A DNA stretch of 64,000 bases from IMCC45349 sp047219225 (lineage in GTDB: Bacteria; Bacteroidota; Bacteroidia; Flavobacteriales; Flavobacteriaceae), in contig NZ_CP178208.1 of NCBI RefSeq assembly GCF_047219225.1, forward strand, positions 2,170,001 to 2,234,000. The letters are read 5' to 3'. Below the pieces are notes generated by a model. That model was not told the origin of the DNA, made no database searches, and saw nothing but the letters and a program-made list of their open reading frames with translations. Below, one piece after another: positions 58,364 through 64,000 of the stretch (positions are counted from its first letter, which is position 1; each line of letters starts with the position of its first letter). A program made the position numbers and the translations under genes.

Positions 58364-58741
58364 ATGAGCAAATCACTTTCAAAGCAAGAACTACATAACT
58401 TAGCTATGAACCATGTTGGAAAAGATTTAGAGCAAAGAGGTTTTGAGTTTATTGCTATTAACAGCAAACTAAAAAAGCATCCGCAATTTGTTTGTATTGA
58501 TAAGAATAATCAATATTACTTTGTAATTGTACGTGCAGTTATATTACCAGAAAATCCAAATAATTACGATGTGATTTGGATGGAAAGTTTCAAAAAACAT
58601 GCAAGAGAAAAAGAAGCGAAAGTATTATATGCTGGAGTAGGCTTGGGCAATCCAAAAGGTGAAGATTTGCCATTATATTTAAACGAAGAATATTTAATAG
58701 AGTACAACGGAATTCAAGTTGTTGAAACTAACCTAAACTAA
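58364..58741 (+). CDS. Small conserved protein (often mislabelled NqrF)
   Basis: 125 residues from ATG at 58364 (MSKSLSKQELHNLAMNHVGK). A TTG at 58349 is in frame, but the promoter box lies between the two. The mix of alpha and beta segments (HPQFVCIDKNNQYYFVIVRA, VIWMESFKKHAREKEAKVLY, AGVGLGNPKGEDLPLYLNEE) suggests a compact cytosolic domain. I recall homologues in Flavobacteriaceae labelled Na+-translocating NADH-quinone reductase subunit F; there is no 2Fe-2S or FAD motif, so that name is unjustified. apbE begins at the base after the stop, suggesting a shared task in flavoprotein maturation. Confidence 0.8.
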   Translation: MSKSLSKQELHNLAMNHVGKDLEQRGFEFIAINSKLKKHPQFVCIDKNNQYYFVIVRAVILPENPNNYDVIWMESFKKHAREKEAKVLYAGVGLGNPKGEDLPLYLNEEYLIEYNGIQVVETNLN

Positions 58742-59713
58742 ATGAAAAAGTTATTAACCCTATTTTTAGTATTTATTGCATTTTCTTGCCAGAAACCACA
58801 AACTAATATTAAAGTTGCTGGAACTGTTTTTGGTACGTCATATCAAGCTGTTTATAGTTCTGATGTTAACTATGAAAAACAATTTGATAGCATTTTTCAT
58901 GTCATTAATAAGTCGATGTCAACCTATATTCCTAATTCAGATATTTCTAAAATAAATAGAAATGAAACTGTAATGGTTGACGAGCATTTTAAAACTGTTT
59001 TAGCTGGTTCTAAAGAAGTTTATAGGTATACTGAAGGGCTTTTTGACCCAACAATTGGAGCTGTAGTTAATGCTTGGGATTTTGGACCTGAAGGAAAAAT
59101 AGAAAATTTAGATAGCTTAAAGATTAATGAGTTAATGAAAACCGTTGGGCTTAATAGAGTAGGTTTGGTTAACGGAAGTATTCAAAAACCATTACCAGTT
59201 CGATTAGATTTTAACGCTATTGCCAAAGGCTATGGGGTTGATGTTATAGGTGAGTTCTTAGAGTCTAAAGGAATTGAAAACTACTTGGTTGAAATAGGTG
59301 GAGAGATCAGGTTAAAAGGAATAAATGTTGAAAAAGAAGCTATTTGGAAGGTTGGTGTACAAAATCCAAGTTTAGATGAAAATACACCATTTTTAAAATC
59401 AATTGAATTGACAGATAAAGCTATGGCTACTTCAGGTACTTATAGAAAATTTAAGATAGATGAAAATGGCAATCGTTATGCGCATATTATTGATGCAAAA
59501 ACAGGTTATCCAAGCAAAACAAATGTATTAAGTGTTTCAGTAATTGCAGATAATTGTATGATGGCAGATGCCTATGCAACTGCTTTACAAGCTATGAGTA
59601 TTGAAGAGATAAAAAGCTTTCTAGAAAAACATCATGACCTTCAAGTGTTTTTAATTTTTGAAAACGCTAATAAAGAATTAGAAACTTTAGCATTAAATCA
59701 CTTTCCTGAGTAA
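58742..59713 (+). CDS. apbE: FAD:protein FMN transferase ApbE
   Basis: Transfers FMN from FAD to Thr/Ser of periplasmic flavoproteins such as NqrC and NqrB. 323 residues with a lipobox (LLTLFLVFIAFSC), so a periplasm-facing lipoprotein. Conserved segments include AGTVFGTSYQAVY, NKSMSTYIPNSDISKIN, TEGLFDPTIGAVVNAWDFGP, RLDFNAIAKGYGVDVIGEFL, NYLVEIGGEIRLKG, MATSGTYRKF and HIIDAKTGYPSKT with the metal-binding Asp/Thr. It begins at the base directly after the stop of the small protein upstream. It should act on the products of nqrBC in the same window. Confidence 0.95.
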   Translation: MKKLLTLFLVFIAFSCQKPQTNIKVAGTVFGTSYQAVYSSDVNYEKQFDSIFHVINKSMSTYIPNSDISKINRNETVMVDEHFKTVLAGSKEVYRYTEGLFDPTIGAVVNAWDFGPEGKIENLDSLKINELMKTVGLNRVGLVNGSIQKPLPVRLDFNAIAKGYGVDVIGEFLESKGIENYLVEIGGEIRLKGINVEKEAIWKVGVQNPSLDENTPFLKSIELTDKAMATSGTYRKFKIDENGNRYAHIIDAKTGYPSKTNVLSVSVIADNCMMADAYATALQAMSIEEIKSFLEKHHDLQVFLIFENANKELETLALNHFPE

Positions 59714-59804
59714 AAAGATATTCAGAAACTAATATCGATATTACAGAAGTTTTAAGTTTATTGTTATAACTTAAATTTCATCTTTGTTTTCTATTTTAGC
59801 AAGA

Positions 59805-60351
59805 ATGAAATTTATAATGTCCTTCTGTTTTTTATTTTTTACCTTTTTACTTTTAGCCCAAGAAGCAAAAATTGATAGGCTGCTTGCAATAATAGAAAAT
59901 CATAAAAAAAAGTCACACTACTTGGGCGAAACTTTTAAATGAATTATCAAAATATTATACAACTACAGATATTTCTTATTCTGTTAGAAGCTATAAGAAT
60001 AAGTAAGGCAATTGAGTATTCAAAAGGAGTTAGCTCAATCTTATCTTAATTACAGTATTTTAAATACTCAACTAGGGCAATATGATGTAGCTTTGGAGAA
60101 TGCGTTAAAGTCAAGATTTAACCAAGATAGTCTTAATGATAATGAAGGTTTAATGCTAAGTGATTCTATATTAGTGCAAATTTATATTCTATAGAAAAGG
60201 TCAATGCTATTGAAGAAATGCAAGTTAAATATGAAGCTGAAAAAATAAAGAAAGAAAAGAAACAGCAGAACAACAAGCTGATATAACAAAGTTAGAAACA
60301 CTACGTAATAAGCATTTGTTAATTTCTGCATGTGTCATTGCTTTGTTGAAA
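59805..60351 (+). pseudogene. Decayed TPR/coiled-coil sensor gene
   Basis: Pieces of one protein lie in different frames. ATG at 59805 starts a signal peptide (MKFIMSFCFLFFTFLLLAQ) and a first helix (AKIDRLLAIIENHKKK). A frame shift at about 59,910-59,925 is needed to read TTWAKLLNELSKYYTTTD. A second shift near 60,003 leads to KAIEYSKG and the TPR-like LAQSYLNYSILNTQLGQYDV and ALENALKSRF. Further shifts give EEMQVKYEAEKIKKEK, then ADITKLETLRNKHLLISACV, i.e. the coiled coil and membrane helix that precede a kinase or LuxR output domain in this family. Most of the TPR block and the whole output domain are missing. The remnant stops at the convergent regulator gene. Confidence 0.75.
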
Positions 60352-62493
60352 CTAGTCGTCTTTGAGTTTGTATTGCTTACCATAAGTTTCTTTTAGCTTT
60401 TTAAATAGATAAGAAGTGTTACTCATCCCAACATTTTTAGCAATTTCTTTTTGAGTCACTTTAGGATTTTGTAAATAAAGATCTCTTGCTTTTTCAAGTC
60501 TAGCTTGTAATATAAGTTGTTGGGTAGTTTGGCCTAAAATCGCTTTGACTCTTCTATTTAAAGTACTTTTAGAAATCTCAAAATAATCAGCAATGTCTTG
60601 TACTCCAAAATCAGAACTCGCTATATTTTCGTTGATTTTTTGAGCTATTTTGGTACTAAAATCCGAATTTTGATTCTCAAAATCTATAATGTCATGATTG
60701 GATAAATTGTCTTTTTCTTCAATTATAGCATGGTGAGCTTCTAAAGATTTTTTTACCGTTAAGAGGAGTTCTTCTTCAAGAAAAGGTTTAATCAAATAAT
60801 CATCAACACCAATGCGTAACATTTTTAACTTCACAGATTCATCTATTCTAGCCGTAAGTATGATTATTGGGAATTTTAAGTTGGTTTTCTTAATGTTTTT
60901 TATCAATTCATTGCCATCCATTTTTGGCATCATATAATCTGTTATTAGAAGATCAATAGGTTGGCTTTGAATTATTTTTAGAGCTTCAACGCCATTTTCA
61001 GCTTCAAGAATATGATAAGCGTTTAATACATCTTTGAGGTAATCTCTGAGCTGTTTATAGTCGTCAACAATAAGTATAGTAGGTTTGTTTTTGATGCCAT
61101 TGAGTGATAGATCTATTTTAGGATTTACAAATTCAATTTCCTCAGTAATAAACTGTTCAGGAATTGTAATTGTAAATTGGGTTGATGTATTAGGAGTGCT
61201 TTCCGCATCAATATAAAAACCATGAGCTTCAATAATGTTTTTTGTAAATGCTAAACCAATACCACTACCTTGAGATTTGTTGATTTCATTTTTAGATTGA
61301 TAGAAGCGGTCAAATATCTTAATTAAATCTTCTTTAGGAATTCCAATGCCATTATCAATAATTGAAATACTTAAGTCTGTGTTGTATTTTATTTTAATAG
61401 TAACGTTTCCGTTTTTAGGTGTAAATTTTAAAGCATTACTCAATAAGTTGTTTAGTGATTTCGATATAAATTCTTCATCACAAAATATAGACAGTTTAGG
61501 AATGTCAATGTCAAGCTTAAAGTCAATGTTTTTCTTATTGAACAATTCAATAAAATTGATGTAGTGTTTTTTAATTAAAGGCTCTAAGTCTACTTGTGTT
61601 TTTTCAAGCCGAAGTTCATTGGCATCAATTTTACTTAAATCTAGAATATTGTTTAAGATACTTTCAATGTTAGAAATTTGTTCATTAACAATGTTTAATT
61701 TTTTCTGATTTTCGGCATCTTTAGATTCAATTCGAGAAGTGTAACCTTTAATCAAAGTTATTGGAGTTCTAATTTCATGTGAGAAGTTAACAAAGAAATG
61801 CGATTTGAAATCATTAAGTTTTCTGAGTTCAGATTCTTGTTTTTGAAGAATGATTTTATCAGATAATACTTTGTCTTTTTCTAATGAAAGTAGTTTTTCA
61901 TTTCTATGATTCAATCTTTTAAAATAATTAAAAAGTAGATAAAGAGATATAAATAGTCTCAGAGCAGGAGACAGCAATAAACGTTCTATGTAATCTTCGG
62001 AGTAAGTATCAAAAAAATAATAAGGCGTTAAGAATAGGAAGAAAGAAATAACCATGAGTATAAAAGGGTAAATATTTCTTTTAAAAAGACTTAAACTCAA
62101 TCCACCATGTATTAAGAAATAATACTCCGTAAAATTGCCAGGAAAAATAAAAATAGCGTAGGCAAAAACATTAATAAAAGCAATAGATAGAAATAAAGCA
62201 CGAGCAACGCCAAAATGATAGTTCTTGTTAAGATGTAAAACTGGAAATAAAAATAAAGCCGTTACGCCTTGAGCAATTAAATCTGTGTAATTAATAATCG
62301 TTTTTGAGTGGTCATTTAATAATGAGAGACCTTGAGTGATTAAGGTTGCGACAAAGAAAAATAGAATGAGATGTAGCCAAATAATAGCATAACCATTTAG
62401 TATTTTAATGCGTTTATTTTTTTCATTTTCAAATTTTGACGAAAGACCATATGAGATCCAAACGCTGTATAGCTTTTTAAATTCCAATTGCAA
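60352..62493 (-). CDS. One-piece hybrid two-component regulator with AraC output
   Basis: 713 residues joining sensor, kinase, receiver and DNA-binding domains. About six transmembrane helices (roughly 35-190) form the sensor, followed by a short coiled coil, HisKA with His239 in FFVNFSHEIRTPITLIKGY, HATPase (NNLLSNALKFTPKNG, IIDNGIGIPKEDL, GSGIGLAFTKNI), a receiver with Asp519 in DLLITDYMMPKMDG and Lys569, and a C-terminal AraC-type helix-turn-helix (615-705: DFGVQDIADYFEISKSTLNR, QKEIAKNVGMSNTSYLFKKL). Classic Bacteroidota hybrid regulators have a large periplasmic ligand domain; this one has only a membrane sensor. It is divergent from the FG-GAP cargo gene, a possible target. Confidence 0.92.
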   Translation of the reverse strand: MQLEFKKLYSVWISYGLSSKFENEKNKRIKILNGYAIIWLHLILFFFVATLITQGLSLLNDHSKTIINYTDLIAQGVTALFLFPVLHLNKNYHFGVARALFLSIAFINVFAYAIFIFPGNFTEYYFLIHGGLSLSLFKRNIYPFILMVISFFLFLTPYYFFDTYSEDYIERLLLSPALRLFISLYLLFNYFKRLNHRNEKLLSLEKDKVLSDKIILQKQESELRKLNDFKSHFFVNFSHEIRTPITLIKGYTSRIESKDAENQKKLNIVNEQISNIESILNNILDLSKIDANELRLEKTQVDLEPLIKKHYINFIELFNKKNIDFKLDIDIPKLSIFCDEEFISKSLNNLLSNALKFTPKNGNVTIKIKYNTDLSISIIDNGIGIPKEDLIKIFDRFYQSKNEINKSQGSGIGLAFTKNIIEAHGFYIDAESTPNTSTQFTITIPEQFITEEIEFVNPKIDLSLNGIKNKPTILIVDDYKQLRDYLKDVLNAYHILEAENGVEALKIIQSQPIDLLITDYMMPKMDGNELIKNIKKTNLKFPIIILTARIDESVKLKMLRIGVDDYLIKPFLEEELLLTVKKSLEAHHAIIEEKDNLSNHDIIDFENQNSDFSTKIAQKINENIASSDFGVQDIADYFEISKSTLNRRVKAILGQTTQQLILQARLEKARDLYLQNPKVTQKEIAKNVGMSNTSYLFKKLKETYGKQYKLKDD

Positions 62494-62630
62494 TAATGTT
62501 TGATGATTTGAATATAGAATAAATAATCATATTCTGTGGCCTGTGATTCAAATCGTTGTTTTTGAATCAAAAGGTTGTTAGATGAACTAAATGGTTCTAA
62601 AATTGGAGCATAAGATAAGTGGTTGAAATT

Positions 62631-62638
62631 TAGTTTTG
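62631..62638 (+). promoter_or_regulatory. Candidate -7 box of the FG-GAP cargo gene
   Basis: TAGTTTTG, an exact TANNTTTG match, 23 bases before the ATG at 62662. The intergenic region to the divergent regulator gene is 168 bp and otherwise featureless. Confidence 0.4.
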
Positions 62639-62661
62639 TACCAAATTTTAAATCATAAATA

Positions 62662-64000
62662 ATGAATAGAAAAATTACTATTACAATTAATACAATTTGC
62701 TCTAAACTTTTATGGGTTTGTTTCTTAAGTGTCTTTACTTTTCAAATAAACGCACAACAATTTACACAACATGGAGTGGGTAATGGACTCAGTCAACCAC
62801 AACAATTTGATTACGAAGACATTGATGGAGATGGTTTTACAGATATTATCGTTCCAGAATTTTCAGGAAATAGCATATCTGTTTTATATGGAACAGGAAA
62901 TATTTCAAATTATACAACAATAACATATGGTCCTTTATTAGTTGGTGGTTCTATCATAAAGCCTTGGACTGCACTTAGCTTAGATATTGATGCTGATGGT
63001 GATTTAGATATTGTATTTTCAAATTATGCAAATTCAACTTCTGCCAATGATGGTATATATTGGATAGAAAATTTAGGAAATCGTTCGTTTGGGAGTTTAC
63101 AATTTCTTTATGAGTTAAATAGATGCCGATATATTGGCAAGGTGAATTATGATGCCGATGCAGAATATGAATTACTTGCCCTTGGAGATTCTAATGATCC
63201 CATTAATGTTAGAGTTCTTAATGTTGTTGGAGGTACAGTAAGCACATTGTTACAAAGAACTGCAAATAGAAGACCATTACATGGATTGTTTACAGATATT
63301 GCTAACGTTGGGAATTTAGATTTGGTGCTTTCAAAGTTTGGAAGAGGTAATGAAGCAGATGGGAGTACTGATAGTACAAATGGAGTTCAAACTTTAAATG
63401 GACCTACTTATAGTTTTGGTATTAATCTAATTACCAATATGCCAACAACGTCTGCAGGTACAAGAAAAACTGTTGCTGGCGATTTTAATGAAGATGGTAA
63501 TACCGATTTTATTGCTGTAAATGCTGCTGGAACTACATCTAGTTTAAAATATTATGGTCAAGGAGGAATGGGAGAGGGCACAATTTTGTTGTCATCAGAT
63601 GGTTCTAAAAATATGGTCTCACTTACTAGTGGTGATTATGATAATGATGGTGTTTTAGATATAGCAGTTGTAGATAATGCTACTGATGAAATATTACTAT
63701 ATAAAAATACTGCAGTGGATGGTATAGCGTTAGGTACTATTGCTTTTAATGCGCCAACAATACTGTCATCAACAGTTATTGATCCTAATTGGATAGAATC
63801 TGTAGACCTTGATAACGATGGTGACTTAGATTTAATCGTGTCTTCAAATAATGGAGGTGGAGCAGGAAGTGGAAATATTACGGTTTTTGAGAATGATACT
63901 ATTACCTTAAGTGCATCTAGTTTTAGCCTAGAAGAAAATAATATCAGAGTTTATCCAAATCCAACAGATACAGTTTTAAATGTTGCGTCTAATGAAGCGA
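62662..64000 (+). CDS. FG-GAP/VCBS repeat protein with T9SS sorting domain (3'-partial)
   Basis: The frame is open from ATG at 62662 to the window end (446 codons visible). A signal peptide ends near FTFQINAQ. At least five FG-GAP-type calcium-binding repeats follow: DIDGDGFTDIIVP, DIDADGDLDIVFS, DFNEDGNTDFIAV, DYDNDGVLDIAVV and DLDNDGDLDLIVS, predicting a seven-bladed beta-propeller. The sequence then enters a type A sorting domain (NNIRVYPNPTDTVLNVASNE), so only about 60 residues should be missing. It is an exported surface or secreted protein; the ligand or enzyme activity is unknown. Confidence 0.88.
   Translation, partial: MNRKITITINTICSKLLWVCFLSVFTFQINAQQFTQHGVGNGLSQPQQFDYEDIDGDGFTDIIVPEFSGNSISVLYGTGNISNYTTITYGPLLVGGSIIKPWTALSLDIDADGDLDIVFSNYANSTSANDGIYWIENLGNRSFGSLQFLYELNRCRYIGKVNYDADAEYELLALGDSNDPINVRVLNVVGGTVSTLLQRTANRRPLHGLFTDIANVGNLDLVLSKFGRGNEADGSTDSTNGVQTLNGPTYSFGINLITNMPTTSAGTRKTVAGDFNEDGNTDFIAVNAAGTTSSLKYYGQGGMGEGTILLSSDGSKNMVSLTSGDYDNDGVLDIAVVDNATDEILLYKNTAVDGIALGTIAFNAPTILSSTVIDPNWIESVDLDNDGDLDLIVSSNNGGGAGSGNITVFENDTITLSASSFSLEENNIRVYPNPTDTVLNVASNEA

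Noticed and set aside
58349..58741. NADH:quinone reductase subunit F paralogue
   Set aside because: The protein is only 125 residues and lacks the ferredoxin cysteines and the FAD and NADH motifs; the real nqrF is at 52899-54209.
60012..60194. 60-codon frame as a separate gene
   Set aside because: It encodes a TPR fragment that continues, in other frames, the pieces before and after it, so it is part of a pseudogene.
1..64000. tRNA or rRNA genes, CRISPR arrays, insertion sequences, integrases, phage genes
   Set aside because: Reading all intergenic gaps showed no cloverleaf, regular spaced repeats, transposase or integrase coding regions; all larger gaps are accounted for by terminators, promoters or the pseudogene.

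Overview
The window reads as chromosomal DNA of a marine-type member of the Flavobacteriaceae (Bacteroidota). The evidence is strong A+T bias, a short primary sigma factor without region 1.1, many TANNTTTG-type -7 promoter boxes, type IX secretion (T9SS) components and cargo (PorT, plug protein, two proteins with C-terminal sorting domains), a TamL-type lipoprotein Omp85, a Na+-translocating NADH:quinone reductase operon, and protein families largely restricted to this phylum (DUF6029, DUF4846, Omp28). I cannot fix the genus. I saw no tRNA, rRNA, insertion sequence, prophage or CRISPR.

Region 1 (1-18,019, all + strand) is a cell-surface polysaccharide locus of the Wzx/Wzy type. Modification and assembly genes come first: sulfotransferase (open at the window's left edge), Wzx flippase, left-handed beta-helix acyltransferases, glycosyltransferases, Wzy-like polymerase, NodB deacetylase, GNAT and FemAB-like transferases, and an alpha/alpha-toroid protein. 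The initiation and export genes follow: TagA/WecG glycosyltransferase, WecB epimerase, WecA-type GlcNAc-1-P transferase, Wza exporter lipoprotein and Wzc-type co-polymerase/tyrosine kinase. Genes from 806 to 12,381 overlap or nearly abut, so they look like one long operon; wza-wzc has its own consensus promoter. Taken together they predict an undecaprenyl-PP-GlcNAc-ManNAc-primed glycan that is acylated, deacetylated and probably sulfated.

Region 2 (18,037-29,587, mostly - strand) is core housekeeping: rpe, rpoD, pnp, rpsO, accD, fbaA, tamL, porT, ubiE, with a SpoU-type RNA methyltransferase on the + strand. Several genes end in clear hairpin terminators. Region 3 (29,689-48,028) holds trkA-trkH, two tiny membrane-anchored proteins, aspC, a fatty-acid desaturase, rsmG, a DUF6029 barrel with a TlpA thioredoxin, an Omp28 lipoprotein, a T9SS-exported hydrolase, pruA, an NRDE (TANGO2-like) gene overlapping a DUF6695-like gene, apaG and the T9SS plug protein.

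Region 4 (48,197-59,713, + strand) is nqrABCDEF with a terminator, then a FIST-domain sensor with an overlapping PAS hybrid histidine kinase, a DUF4846 protein, a small conserved protein and the flavin transferase gene apbE, whose product would attach FMN to NqrB and NqrC. Region 5 (59,805-64,000) has a decayed TPR/coiled-coil sensor pseudogene, a one-piece hybrid two-component regulator with an AraC-type output domain, and the start of an FG-GAP repeat T9SS cargo protein that runs off the right edge.

The observations I rate highest are: an AccD that lacks all four zinc-ribbon cysteines; the FIST/kinase pair that resembles NosP/NahK nitric-oxide signalling; a probable permuted papain-fold protein overlapping the NRDE gene; unusually long perfect palindromes as bidirectional terminators; an inverted repeat at the desaturase promoter; and several start sites that promoter positions argue should be moved.
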